A DNA stretch of 64,000 nt, taken from positions 44,822,368-44,886,367 of the forward strand of contig OX457064.1 in NCBI GenBank assembly GCA_949752795.1, in the 5' to 3' direction. Shown piece after piece: positions 23,228-34,705 of the stretch (position 1 is its first letter; each line of letters starts with the position of its first letter). The notes under the pieces are model-generated. The model made no database searches and was not told the origin of the DNA. It worked only from the letters and a program-made list of their open reading frames with translations. A program made the position numbers and the translations under genes. Source of the stretch: Hyperoodon ampullatus. Taxonomy: Eukaryota > Chordata > Mammalia > Artiodactyla > Ziphiidae.

Positions 23228-25284
23228 AATGTAATAGGATTATATCTAAAGCTGAGGCTAAATAGGCTGCTCACTTTGATGGCACGAAAAATGCCAGTCT
23301 CTTTAAGGTCTAGGAGGTAGGCTTCAAGTTACCTGGCTTACACCTTGATATTAAAATAAGAGTGCTTGAAAGACACACTGTAGATATTCCAAGGTAGAGT
23401 CTGGAGACAGCCAGGGTCCTGAGATTAAGGTGTTATTCAGTTTTTGCTGACTTGATTCAGGCAATTATTCTCTGAGAAACTGTGATTCTCTCCAGTAGGG
23501 TGTGGGTTAATTCTAATTAAGACCCAGGAACCTTATTTCAACTCCTTCTCCTAGGAAGACCTGGCAAAATGAAGTGCAGTATCCCAGAGGCAGGAAAGGG
23601 AGTGCATTGAAGTCAGGGACCCAGAGCTGGCACAGGAACTTACGGGTGAGAACTGGCTCTAGCACAGTCAGTGGCTGAGCCTACAAGCCCTTCAGGGTAC
23701 GGTGGTTAAGGCTGTGACTCTGGTGGAGTAGGCTCTTTGAGGTCCCAGCATGGGGTCCTAACTACCAGCTATGCAGGCACCTTCCGTCATGTGCAGGATC
23801 TATGGGACAGGGTGCACAGCTTCCCTGATACACAATGAAGCAACAAGAGTGCGTTAACAGAACATTCTCTCTCCTCTTGCCCTTAGATACATATTGACTT
23901 CTAGATTTAAGTGTAAAATTTCACTTAAGTGGTTATTTAATTTATTAAATTAATAATATAACCTATATTTATATATTTTAGACAAATGTGTGATTGTTGG
24001 TCATAAAACAATACATGTTCATTGTTTAAAAATTGAAAAAAAGGAGTTTTTAAAAATATGTGATTCAACCTTGTAAAAATATATTTGAAATACTTCGCTG
24101 TACTTACTCCTCCCACTTCAAATATTTAATATGTGGTTGAATACCTAAATTATTTCATGGCTATAATGGGCCTATCAAAGACATTTTACAACCTATGTGT
24201 AACTGTAAGACACAGAGAGCCCATACTGGTTCTTACTTTATATATTCTCATCTCAAACAACATCTAAAGGTAATGAAAGGGGGCTTTTAAATGCAACAAC
24301 TATGCATAGACAGTCTTAATTTTATTGAACATAGTAGCATAGTAGAATGACTCCCCAGGTTGATCTACAGCAAGAATTAGCATAATACCTCAAATCAGTG
24401 ATTACCAACTTCTTAAGGAACACATAATCTCCTTGCCCACACAAGTAGAGGTAGATCTTGCTTGCCTCCTCTTAAAATTTTGTTAACTCCTGAAGGTAGA
24501 AATGAGCAGAGGAATAACAAGTCAAAAGAAAACCCAATAATGTACTTGGCAAAGTGCCATATGACCTCTTGACTTGAATCAGGCTTTGAACTGAGCAGAG
24601 AAAGAATATATTTCAGTCAAATAGTTCTCATCCTACTTTACAAGTCTCACTATAATGCTTGCTTAAAAAAACTATTATTTTTTTATATTTGCAAATACAG
24701 ATTAAACTAATTTCTTAGAATTATGCTGCAAGTTTTCATGTGTGGTAAATCCTCTTTCTCAATTTTAATGTAAAAATATATTTTAAAATAAGTTTTCTGA
24801 TTATATTTCTTGCTTTAAAAAAATGTTTGGTCATTTTTGGATGGACTTGAGCATTGATGTCAGATTTTCTCATTTGTTGGCTGTGACAGAACTGAAAGCT
24901 TCTCTGTTCACTGAAAATTCAGGGAAAATTCCCCGAAGAGGACGAGTCTGCATGGACTAGAAACACATTTAAAACCTGCAAAAGTTTTAGGTGGTTTATC
25001 TAAGGTGTATTAATTTTAATAAAACCTGGACTGACTAAAACCAGAAAGCAAAGACCTAATATCTAAAAACCTGAAAGGAAAGTCAATTATTCATAGAAAG
25101 AGCACAGGATTAATTGGCTTTTAACAACAACAGTAATAACAACGACAAGAACACCATCACCTTTGGAAAGGTTGAGAATTAATTTTCGTGTTCTGTAGAA
25201 TTAGGTACAACTGACCTCAGTCTAGAGGCTTAGAAAAAAAATAATGCTTAAAAACAAAGGCTTTCTAAAGCCTGCTCATTCTTT
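23228..25284. other. unique non-coding DNA
   Basis: About 2 kb with no recognised gene or transposon. Segment 23600-23850 is GC-richer and purine/pyrimidine mixed. From 23900 on the sequence is AT-rich. An (AAC)n-like patch lies at about 25125-25155. Confidence 0.5.
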
Positions 25285-25477
25285 TAAAAAATTTATATAT
25301 ATGTGTATATATATATTACTGAATTATAGTTGATTTACAATGTTTCACGTGTATAGCAAAGTCATTCAGTTATATACATATATCTATATCTATATTCTTT
25401 TTCAGATTCTTTTCCATTATAGATTATTACAAGATATTGAGTATAGTTCTCTGCTATATAGCAGATCGTTATTCTTT

Positions 25478-25684
25478 TTTTTTTTTTTTTTTGCAGTACG
25501 CGGGCCTCTCACTGCCGCGGCCTCTCCCGTTGCGGAGCACAGGCTCCGGACGCGCAGGCTCAGCGGCCATGGCTCACGGGCCCAGCTGCTCCGCGGAACG
25601 TGGGATCCTCCCAGACCGGGGCACGAACCCGTGTCCCCTGCATCGGCAGGCGGACTCTCAACCACTGCGCCACCAGGGAAGCCC
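25478..25684 (-). mobile_element. CHR SINE (short form), nested in L1
   Basis: The left edge is poly-T plus 'gcagtacgcgggcctctc' and the right edge 'gcgccaccagggaagccc'. A 17-bp duplication flanks it: gcagatcgttattcttt (25461-25477) and gcaggtcgttattcttt (25685-25701), with one mismatch. CpG content is high, so this copy is young. The 131-codon frame starting at 25340 runs into the SINE and is not a gene. Confidence 0.95.
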
Positions 25685-26059
25685 GCAGGTCGTTATTCTT
25701 TATCTACTTTATATATAGCAGTGTGTATCTGGTAATCCTAAATTCCCAGTTTATCCCTCCTCCCTTTTCCCCTTTGGTAAACGTGAGTTTGTTTTCTATG
25801 TCTGTTAGTCTATTTCTGTTTTGTAAGTAAGTTCATTTGTATCATTTTTTTTTTTTAGATTTCACATATAAGTGATATCATATGGTATTTGTCTTTGTCT
25901 GACTTACTTCACTTAGTATGATAATCTCTGGGTCCATCCATGTTTCCACAAATGGCATTATTTCATTCTTTTTTATGGCTGAGTAGTATTCCATTGTATA
26001 TATATATCACATCTTCTTTATCCATTCCTCTGTTGATGAACATTAGGTTGCTTCCAAGT

Positions 26060-26119
26060 TTTTTTTTTTCTGATTGAAGAATAGTTGATTTACAATATCG
26101 TGTTGGTTTCAGGTGTACA
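26060..26119 (-). mobile_element. very short L1 3'-end insertion nested in L1
   Basis: A T run followed by 'ctgattgaagaatagttgat' and 'aggtgtaca' is the complement of an L1 3' end plus poly-A. It interrupts the older L1 between 'aggttgcttccaagt' and 'gcttccatgtcttgac'. The 10-bp duplication gcttccaagt / gcttccatgt (26050-26059, 26120-26129) marks it as a separate, extremely 5'-truncated insertion of 60 bp. Confidence 0.85.
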
Positions 26120-26334
26120 GCTTCCATGTCTTGACTACTATAAATAGTGCAGCTATGAACATTGGGGTGCATGTATCTTATTGAATTAGAGTTTTCATCT
26201 TTTCTGGATATGTGCCCAGGAGTGGGATTGCTGGATCATATGGTAACTCTATTTTTAGTTTTTTAAGGAACCTCCATACTGTTCTCCATAGTGGCTGCAG
26301 CAATTTACATTCCAACCAACAGTGTAGGAGGGTT

Positions 26335-26440
26335 TATTTATATATTTAAAAATAATAGATATTTAAGGTGTGCAACATGATGATTTGAAATACATACATA
26401 GTGAAGCCTACTTGTTCTCAATTTGCTCTTCACAGGATGT
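26335..26440 (-). repeat. second L1 3'-end fragment
   Basis: The stretch 'atttaaggtgtgcaacatga' followed by 'tgatttgaaatacatacata' matches an L1M-type 3' end in antisense ('ttaaggtgtacaacatgatgttttgatatacatatac'). It abuts the L1 at 25285-26334 but belongs to a different subfamily. Confidence 0.6.
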
Positions 26441-28540
26441 CAGGTAAGTAACTCCCTTTCTCTTTCTTTCTTCTGGCTAGAGATGTGAGGGTCAGGTGAT
26501 GTTCAGGTGTTTTTCATTGACATGAAGTTTAATTCTTTACGTGTAATAAGAAAGAAAATGAAAAACAATAATTTCTACCCTCATCTTAGAGAAATAACTT
26601 CTTTTTCTTCCAAATGTAATCATATGGCAAAGTGGAGTGAGCCAGGGGTCTCTGAACTGGAAAGGTTTTGCTCAGGGTGAAACTACTTGCCATTCCAAGC
26701 AATGCCCCATGGCAGGGGTCCTTGTTGTGTCACCCTCAGCAGCTATTCCCATTCCAGCTTGAAGCAGCTGCTCCTTCAGTGGTGACCCCGGTTGGAAACC
26801 ACTCCTGCCAGCAGTGGCTCTCATGACTGGGATCAATTTCTAGTGGTTGCTTTCAGTCAGCTGGAGTGGATTCAAGCAGCAGCTTTGATCAGGCCTTCCT
26901 CGTCTTTCATCTGTGGGACAATTTAGGACAATTAGAGTGATTCCTCTTGCATTTACCTTTATATTCCTCCAGAACCCACTTGCTCAGGCCACTCACCCTC
27001 CATCCACAGGCTGTGTGCTGCTTCAGGCTTTGGAAACATGGCTGTCCCAGTGAGGGGAAAGTGAAGAATGTAGGGCCATATTTTGATGCTCAGAATCATC
27101 TAAAGCTTATGTTTGTGCCGGTTTCTAGAAACTGGGATCTTGCTTTGTTTGTGACTTTATCACACACCTCCCCCCACTCCCCTGTCCTTGCACATAGGTG
27201 ATGGCTTGTTCCAGTTCCTGTTTCTCGTCCTCGGGTCTCTTTGTTGGTACCCAGTTAAGTGTTCTGGTCCTTCCTTGCTCTCTTCCTTTTTGCAGGGTGA
27301 AGATTGCTTTCTCTTATCTTCAAACATAGGGAGAATTCAGCTAAGTGTCTGGGTTCAGGCATTCTCTTTAGGCCATAGGTCCTGGTTTGAAGAGTTATTC
27401 CTAAAGGCAGCACATAGCAGGAGTCTTGCCAAGACTTCTATTACTGCGCTTTACAGACTGTGTTTTTGGAACTGTAGTTCCAATACAACCCACCAGTTTT
27501 GCTTTATATTGGTGTAACTATTTGGCTTCCTGGGCGTTTTTCCTAGAAAGAGAGCATGTTATCCTAAAAGTAAATTCTGGTGTCCTCATTTCCCAAATAG
27601 AAAATATCTAGAGGCTTTGTTTCAGTGTTAACTCTCCTGGTACATTATGATCCCCTACCTCTCTTCTCCTCCCTGCTCTGAAGTCTCAGCAATAGTGTAG
27701 CTTCCTTTGAGCACTGGATCTGGGGCAGGCATTCTGTTCTTGACAATGATGAGGAAGATAATGTAATTCACTGTGAGTGATGACTGTTTCTTTCTTGTTA
27801 TAAACACATCATCTCATTTAATTCTTTCAACCTTTCTTAATGAATGGGAAAAATGAAAGTAAGAGACTAAACTTTGCTATACATGAATTTGGAAAAATTC
27901 TTCTATTTTTCTTTATATCTCTCATCAGATAGTTCTGGGTCAAAATGCAAATTAAATTCCTTGAGAAAAGTTCCCCAAGGTAAATATGCAAATATGCTCT
28001 AATTATGGCCATGTATTACATATGAATATGCCCTTCCTTGTAACAGAATTGGTTTCTGTTATTAGATATTTCTATGTGTTAAATATTTATCATTGCTTTG
28101 ATAAGTTTAGTGCCACAATGGATTATTGACCCTTTCTTTTACATTTATTTTTTTTTAACCTTAACGTTGTGATGTCTGCATAATCTGATCACTGTAGCTA
28201 AATGTGGTTGAAAAGAAGTTTTGGTTGCATTCTAGGTATTAGTGTTGAAAAACATTCACTAAGGCCATATTAGAACTGTCAATAAATGAATAAAATGTGA
28301 GATGAATACGTAAAAGATTATATACGTAGGAAATTGAAAATTTAGCAGTAATCGTGACAGTGGGGCTGCAACATGTGAGGATCATGGTTTTATATAGAAT
28401 GATTACTTTGGGGTATTTTGTGAGGATCAAGCAAAGCACAAATCCATGCCTGAATTAATACTCTAGTGAAGGTCATGACAATATGTAAAATATATCAGTA
28501 ATCAGTGAAAAGGGTATGGGTTTTTGAATAAGAAAAATAT
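26441..28540. other. unique non-coding DNA
   Basis: About 2.1 kb without a recognised gene. Segment 26600-27560 is richer in G and C and has moderate open frames on the + strand (84, 109 and 61 codons at 26947-27611), overlapping and in different frames, without recognisable domains. It may include a decayed LTR element I cannot name. From 27800 on it is AT-rich. Confidence 0.45.
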
Positions 28541-28544
28541 TTGA

Positions 28545-28705
28545 GCTCCAACTCATTTCTTATACTTCACTATTTCTGTGACTTTGGGAAATTCATTTAC
28601 TGATTTCTCACCTTTGTATTTTATTAAATAGGACCAATAATAATAATATTTATGTTACAAGTTATTTTGAGGTAAAATATATAAAAGTGCTTTATAAATA
28701 CTAGT
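28545..28705 (+). repeat. MIR SINE
   Basis: In order: 'gagctccaactcatttctta', 'ctatttctgtgactttggga', 'gatttctcacctttgtattt', an A/T-rich centre of AAT units, and 'aagtgctttataaatac'. This fits the MIR path (tRNA-like part, 'gtgaccttgggcaag', 'cctcagtttcc', 'aaagcgcttag'). Confidence 0.65.
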
Positions 28706-28835
28706 TTTATTTATTCATGCATTCAGTTTATTATTTGCAAAGCAGTGCTCTCGGCAGGGTGGGGACTGTAAAGGAGTACTGAACGAAGCGACAGAAGCCC
28801 CGGACATAAAAGAGCTTGCATTTTAATTCAAAGAA
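28706..28835 (+). repeat. L2-like 3' fragment
   Basis: It starts 'tttatttattcatgcattc', then 'gcaaagcagtgctctcgg', and later 'taaaagagcttgcattttaa', matching the L2 '...caggcactg...catggagcttacattcta' layout. It is weakly conserved. Confidence 0.5.
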
Positions 28836-29270
28836 AGAATTTTAAGGCTAATTTTTGCTCTTTGTTAGAAATCACTGGAGTTTATTTCATAGCTTATTTT
28901 CATCTAAGCCTGGGGAAAAGTTTAAAAGGTTGAAGATATTTGTGTTTATTTAGTAAAATTCTGTGTTGCAAAAAGGTTCCACAATGTTTACTTTTAAGAT
29001 TATTTTGCACATGTCAAGGGGGACAAGGACTGGATTTTGGGTATTTATAAATTAAGATAGTGAAGCCATTGAGAACTTCTAAGTAGAACTGTCTATTTGT
29101 TGCTTCTTGATATAAACTATATACTTAAGAAATGACTGCTTTAAAATATGTTATCTTAAAATAACAGACTTAGTGTGACAGGCCAGGTCTCTCATATTCT
29201 TTAAGAGTTGACTAAAGCTCCTTCTCTTTGAAGAAATAGCCTTTGATTCAACTGAAGAATATTATGATGT

Positions 29271-29275
29271 CACAG
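29271..29275. repeat. target-site duplication (left) of MLT1 LTR
   Basis: cacag is repeated exactly at 29839-29843 after the LTR end. Five-base duplications are typical of ERVL-MaLR elements. Confidence 0.85.
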
Positions 29276-29838
29276 TGTGGTAGATTGTATGAAAAATGGG
29301 TACATTAATATTTCTGGTTCCACATACTCTTTTTGTCACTCTCCTACCAAAAGGTAGAGCCTGTACAGGAGAGTATATCTCCTTGAATTCAGGTGAGCCT
29401 CTGACTACCTCGACAAATAGAATGAAGTGGAAATGAAGTTATGTGATTTCCAGGGCTAGGTCCTAAATATGATGCAGCTTCTGCCTGCGTCTCCCCCTCC
29501 CCCTCCCCCTTCCCCTCCTGACACGCAGCTTGTAAGAGGTCCAGCTACCCTAAAGCAACCATACTGTAGAGACCCTATAGAGAGAGCTTGTGGGGAAAGA
29601 GAAAGATGCCTGAGGAGCCCCAGCCGTGCCAGCCTCAAATGTTTCAGATCTTCCTGAATGCTGAGCTTTTGGTTGATTACAATCTCTTGCCTTCAAGCAG
29701 ATACTGAGTGTAGTAGAGACAAGCTGTCCCTGTGAACACTACCTAGATTCCAGCTTCATAAGTAAGATAAATGCTGCTGACATTTTAGGCCACTAAGTTT
29801 TGGGGTGGTTTGTTATGCAGCCATAGATAACTGGAACA
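29276..29838 (+). mobile_element. MLT1-family LTR (ERVL-MaLR), solo
   Basis: It begins tgtggtagattg and ends '...catagataactggaaca', a TG...CA LTR, with a perfect 5-bp duplication cacag on both sides. The 3' end carries 'cactaagttttggggtggtt' followed by 'tgttatgcagcc', diagnostic of MLT1 ('gctaagttttggggtaatttgttacgcagc'). The middle has a C-rich tract at 29491-29517. It is about 563 bp, with no internal region next to it. Such LTRs are fossils shared among placental mammals. Confidence 0.9.
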
Positions 29839-29843
29839 CACAG
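29839..29843. repeat. target-site duplication (right) of MLT1 LTR
   Basis: This copy of cacag matches 29271-29275 exactly, which fixes both ends of the LTR. Confidence 0.85.
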
Positions 29844-30134
29844 TAACCCAGCTGACCATTTGCTTGTGTATTTAGGCTGAGACACTATTGATATAAACTC
29901 TTTATCTTCTGTTGGTTTATATTGTATTCATTACTCTTGCTTAACCACTAGATAATAAATGCCATAAAAACCTTTTTGCATGAGATCTATTCTTCATAAA
30001 TCCTTTGCATTGGATACACTGCTATGTATATGTGGGAAACTAGTGGTATTATTTGATACGTAGAGTTTGCCAGGATGGTTCCCTGTAACTTTGAATCTTG
30101 TTGATTATATGGAAGTCTTAATGGATTACTTTAT

Positions 30135-30500
30135 TAGTTAGGGTGATTTGGGCTGCAAGTGACAGAAACTCCAACTTAAAGTGGCTGAACAAAAAACCAT
30201 GTTTTATCTCATTCGATTAAAAAGCTTAGAGGTAGGATGTCCCCAGACTTAGCTTCGTCAAACTTGATGTGTTTGCTAGGTTTTAGGCTTGCCTCTTCAA
30301 AGTCACAAAAAGGCTCCTGGGGTTCTAAGCACCACATGCAGACAGGAAAACATCCAGTTAAAGAAGAGTTACTTTCCTCCTGTACATTTCTCTTATTTTT
30401 GGAGAAGCCTATGGCAGGCTTCCCTTCAGAGGCCACTGGTCAGTGTCAGTCTAATGAACTTGGAAGTACCTTGAGTAATCAGGCAATATCATGAGCAATC
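30135..30500. repeat. ancient interspersed repeat, family not identified
   Basis: The text 'gctgcaagtgacagaaactc', 'acttaaagtggctgaac' and 'ttagaggtaggatgtcccc' follows a layout I recall from a mammal-wide dispersed repeat ('gcaagtaacagaaac...', 'gtggctta...', 'ccagaggtaggg...'). I cannot name the family with certainty. A possible further part, 'tgaaccaatcgctggcaagg', lies at 31591-31610, about 1 kb away. Confidence 0.4.
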
Positions 30501-32065
30501 TCCAGGGTTCTACTAGAAATCACTTTATGTCATAGAAATGATATGTTCCTAAAAGTCAGAGAACTTTTGAAGAGAAAATCAGATTGTGTAGAGCTGAATT
30601 ATCTTTAGGGTTGGTCAGGCAGAAATTTTCATATCTTAAGAGCTAAAAAATGCAAAGTGCAATAATATCATTTACACGTGTGTAAACTGGAGACAGAGAT
30701 TCTGCTGACTCCAAGGTGCAAGAACAACTTTTAGTTATAAAATTCTTGTTTTAGACTATAAAGAGGAACCAGGATACCCTATCAGGGTGTGTGAAAAAAA
30801 AAAAAACCCAAAAAAAGTGACACAGGTGAAATATATGGTTGTTAAGCAATCACACTGATGGGGAGGTTATTCCTCAAAATTGCCTATTATGACATAACTA
30901 TAACCTAAATAGTTAAGCACCTTTCAACCCTGGGGAGATTGAGAATTCAGTGTGAAAAAGTTGAAGATAATCAAACTATGGTATTATATAATTGATTTAT
31001 GTAATTGTAATTTTTAAGAAACTGGGTTCAGTAGACTTAGACTTACAAATCAGCTTGGTTATTCTGATTTAAAATATAAAATTAAGTTATCAATTTTGAT
31101 CTGTGTTTTACATTAAAATATTACTAGGTTTATGTACAATGTTGAAACATTCATGAGAACATATGATTCATCATACTGATAAGTTTAATTTATTAAATAT
31201 AAAAGAGTTATTTTCGAACTCAAAGAGTTTGTATTAAAATAATTTAAGTATTTTAAAATTTGAATGCATTTCAATACAATTTAATTTATAAATACAGATT
31301 AAAATGTTTGAAGTTGCTTAACTAAGTTTGTAAATGGTGCCAAACATTAATCAAATGATCTCTAAAACCCATTATTAAAACTTGTTAGATTATCATTATC
31401 ATTATAATAAATCTATAAGCTGCAAGCTTAAGGAAAACTAGTTTTTTTAAATATGTAACTTTAATAAAATGAATTATAATTTAAAAAATGGAAGTAAATA
31501 TATGAATTTTTTTTTCTGACCACAAAAATTGACCTTAAGTCACCAAGAAATTCATATTTAACACCTAGGACTTATTTACCTGTGCATTACTGAACCAATC
31601 GCTGGCAAGGGTAATGTGTCCACAATGATTATTTCAGACCTATCATTTCACCATTGGGATCTGGGAAGGGGCCTCCCCTAATCTCCTGGTTTCCTAGCTC
31701 ATGTTAACAAAATCAGCCCATCCATCGTAAACAGAACTTCATGCCATGTTTGCTAAAAAATAAAGATCTCACTTAACAAATTCTTAATTTTTATTTCCTA
31801 ATATAAGCACTGTGGCTCTTTGTAGATCCTCAGTATTTTACTCTTTTGGACAAATGTAACTCTTTGATAATTCCAGGGTGCTTTGGTGAATAATTATTTT
31901 GATTTCCAAATGTATATTATTTGTATCCTTTTAAATAGCTCTTTTGAGGTTTAAGTCTTAAAAGTTTCTTTGCCCCAACTCACTGAGCATCTGAGGTTTC
32001 ATCTTCCCTGAGTATCACAAGGATTCCCTTCCCTGCAGATCATGAGGGAAATTTGGAAAGGAATC
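30501..32065. other. unique AT-rich non-coding DNA
   Basis: No gene recognised. It is strongly AT-rich at 30950-31560 with short A and T runs. A poly-A/C patch ('gaaaaaaaaaaaacccaaaa') lies near 30795. Confidence 0.5.
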
Positions 32066-32087
32066 TTGGAATGTGTCAATATATTTA

Positions 32088-32254
32088 TTTATTTATTTTT
32101 TAACATCTTTATTGGAGTATAATTGCTTTACAATGGTGTGTTAGTTTCTGCTTTATAACAAAGTGAATCAGCTATACATATACATATATCCCCATATCTC
32201 TTCCCTCTTATGTCTCCCTCCCTCCCACCTTCCCTATCCCACCCCTCTAGGTGG
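32088..32254 (-). mobile_element. L1 LINE, short 3' end
   Basis: The + strand shows (TTTA)n and T-rich complement of the tail, then 'aacatctttattggagtata', 'caaagtgaatcagctataca' and 'cttccctatcccacccctct'. It is the same L1 3'-UTR type as 21688-22187 but only 167 bp long. A 22-bp target duplication, starting ttggaatgtgtc and ending atattta, lies at 32066-32087 and 32255-32276 with one mismatch. Confidence 0.92.
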
Positions 32255-32378
32255 TTGGAATGTGTCAGTATATTTAAATGACAGGTTACAATTGTGATTC
32301 TTTCAGGAACGGTGGTGTGGGGATTCTCAGCTGCTGGCTGGTGAACTCTTTCCCCCTTACTTTCTGCAATGCATTCTT

Positions 32379-32592
32379 TCTTTTTCTTTTTTTTTTTTTT
32401 TGTGGTACGCGGGCCTCTCACTGCCGTGGCCTCTCCCGTTGCAGAGCACAGGCTCCGGACACGCAGGCCCAGCGGCCATGGCTCATGGGCCCAGCCGCTC
32501 CGCGGCATGTGGGATCTTCCTGGACCAGGGCCCGAACCTGTGTCCCCTGCGTCGGCAGGTGGACTCTCAACCACTGCACCACCAGGGAAGTC
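32379..32592 (-). mobile_element. CHR SINE (short form)
   Basis: A T-rich tail complement, 'gtggtacgcgggcctctcac' and the end 'gcaccaccagggaagtcc' identify it. The duplication ctgcaatgcattctt (32364-32378) / ctgcagtgcattctt (32593-32607) has one mismatch. The 181-codon minus-strand frame at 32128-32673 is the longest in the window, but it runs through this SINE and the L1 tail, so it is not a gene. Confidence 0.95.
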
Positions 32593-32607
32593 CTGCAGTG
32601 CATTCTT

Positions 32608-34190
32608 ATAAGTGGCAAAGTCTTGGTTTGAAATTCTGAGTCTGTAGTCTTTTACAAGGTTGAACAAATTCACAGTTCTGCTGGAAAGGAAGAAAGTAGG
32701 GTGAGGGGGTAAGGAGGTGGTTGGTTAGGCCGCGACAGTGTCTGTCTCAGTCTCTCAGTAAGATAAACTTTGATCCTTTGACATCGTTTGCTTGGCTGTA
32801 AGTATGTAAGGTTTTGACGATATCTGTATATTCATGGTTAAGGCAGTTAAATTCCTATTTCCTAAAAGAAGTGCTAAATAATCTTTTATACTAACACTTC
32901 TATTTTAAGAGTAAAGTCATTTGGATATTTAATTATTTCTAATGGGGCAACTTTACCAGACAATTCATTCTAGGAAAAAAGAGATGCTCAAGTATTTATT
33001 GGTAGAATTACTTGGATATGATAAATGGGAAATAAATTTTAAAAGAAACAGAATGGTAAGAACTTCACAGGCTAACTAATGTGATGTGATTTAGACTAAA
33101 ATATTTTTTTGTATTATCCAATCATCAATCTAATAAATTTTTCTTCAGTGCTTACCTATGCAAAGCACAAGAAAAATCATAGTTAAATTTTTATGATTTA
33201 GCTGGGATATGGAGTCTATGAATTTAAAAAGATAATTCACAATATGAAATTGAATGTGATAATTATCACATTAGCTGTCTAGGCACAGAGTGTAGAGGAA
33301 TTCTAGGAAAGGAAAACAGTTTCAGCTGAAGTGACAAGGGATGGCTTACAGTCTAAGGCTCTCTCCTAAGCTCTTGATTATTTGATAGCTGCCTACTAGA
33401 CATATGCATTTGGATCTGGCATCAGTTAGGTAACCATTGGCTTAAAAATTCTGTATAACAGACATCCAGAGAAGAGTAACTTAAAATAACTGATGTTTAT
33501 TACTAATTCATGCAGTGCTTGGTATCTAGCAAAAAGTATTTTAATTTTTAATAAGAGAGTACAGAGTGATTGAACAGGGTATTGGATTTGAACGGATCTT
33601 GAAGGATGCTGGGACTGGAAATTGTTGAAAAGTCATCCAAGAACTGTGAGAACATAGATATACAGCTAGAAGTGTGCAAAACATTACAGGGTACAGTGAA
33701 TGGGCTAATTTGGCTAGAATACAGGACTGACTCAGAAAAATAGGGAGAATTAAGTAAAAATCAGGTTGAGGTCCAGTTAAGATGCTTGGACTTTTGTCCT
33801 GTGGGCAATAGGGGAATAACTGAAAGGTTTAGATTGACAGTTCTTGATAAAATTGCGTGATAGGAAAATTATTCAGGCAGTAGTGTGAGATATGAATTTA
33901 AGTGATAAGGCCAGTTGTAAAGATAATTAAATTGATCAAGAAAAAGATGATGGGGTTTGAGTTAAGATGGTGTCTATGAAATGAGAAAGGCATATCCAAG
34001 TGAAATGTAATAGAAAATTGAGTCTCAACAAGTTATATCAGAGTTTTAGTAGGAGTGAACATACATGAATCTTTGACCCTCGGTGGTAAGGAGAAGGGTG
34101 TTATTACAGAGGAACAGGAGGATTATTAATGTGGGATGAGACTCTCACAAGTTCAGATTTAAATATTTTGGATTTGAGAATAGTAGTGAG
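32608..34190. other. unique or decayed-repeat non-coding DNA
   Basis: No gene found. From about 33540 to 34090 the text ('gggtacagtgaatgggct', 'ttggacttttgtcctgtggg') resembles a dispersed mammalian repeat of unknown name, possibly internal sequence of a MaLR element since an MLT1 LTR follows directly. I cannot confirm this by eye. Confidence 0.4.
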
Positions 34191-34196
34191 GTAAGC

Positions 34197-34700
34197 AGCT
34201 TCTAGATAGCACCTAATAATCCCCACTTCCTGTGATTCACACCCATGAGTGGTCTCCTCCCACTGAGTGTGGGCTGAATTTAGTGCATTGTTCCTATTGA
34301 AGTGAATACAAGAGGAGAGGTAGGAAGTCACTTCTGAAATTAGGTTATATTAATAAAAACTAAGGCTTACATCTTGGTGTTCTCTTTTGCTCTCAGATTG
34401 GTTGTCGTGGGAGAAGCTAGCTGCCTTGGAGAGCATGTGTAGCAAGGGACTGATATAAACCAACAACCACATGAGTGAGCTTGGAAGCACATTACCCTCC
34501 TTCCCCAGCTGAGCTTTCAGTGAGATCAGAGGCGTAGCTGACTTAGCTTAGCCTGAATACAGCCCATGACAGATATTGAGCCAGAGGTACCTAGATAAGT
34601 TAAATGCAGATTCCTGACACAAAGAAACTGTGAGATAATACATGTTTGTTGTTTTAAGTTGCTATTTGAGGGTAACTGGTTTATAGTAATCAATAACCAC
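34197..34700 (+). mobile_element. MLT1-family LTR (ERVL-MaLR)
   Basis: It starts 'tgaggtaagcagcttctaga' and then 'tcctgtgattcacaccc' (compare the MLT1 start 'tgtggtagccagcctccaag'). Further right are 'caacaaccacatgagtgagc', 'gattcctgacacaaagaaac' and 'gataatacatgtttgttgtt', the characteristic MLT1 3' half. An imperfect 5-bp duplication (agtag 34192-34196, agtaa 34701-34705) is compatible with MaLR insertion. Confidence 0.85.
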
Positions 34701-34705
34701 AGTAA

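Larger units (their letters stand above)
25285..26334 (-). mobile_element. L1 LINE 3' region (interrupted)
   Basis: Read on the + strand it begins 'actgaattatagttgattta' (3' end complement) and continues through 'tgacttacttcacttagtat', 'ctgggtccatccatgtttcc', 'ggctgagtagtattccattg' and 'agtgggattgctggatcata' to 'catactgttctccatagtgg' and 'ccaaccaacagtgtaggagg'. This is the well-known L1 3'-UTR/ORF2-end region of mammals, antisense. Two later insertions lie within it: a CHR SINE (25478-25684) and a 60-bp L1 piece (26060-26119). No ORF remains. Confidence 0.9.

Noticed and set aside
25340..25735. 131-codon + strand frame
   Set aside because: It starts in L1 sequence, crosses the poly-T (a Phe run) and reads through a CHR SINE. 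It is not a gene.
32128..32673. 181-codon minus-strand open frame, the longest in the window
   Set aside because: It runs through a CHR SINE and an L1 tail. Its Pro/Arg-rich middle is the standard translation of the SINE, and the same peptide recurs at the other short CHR copies.
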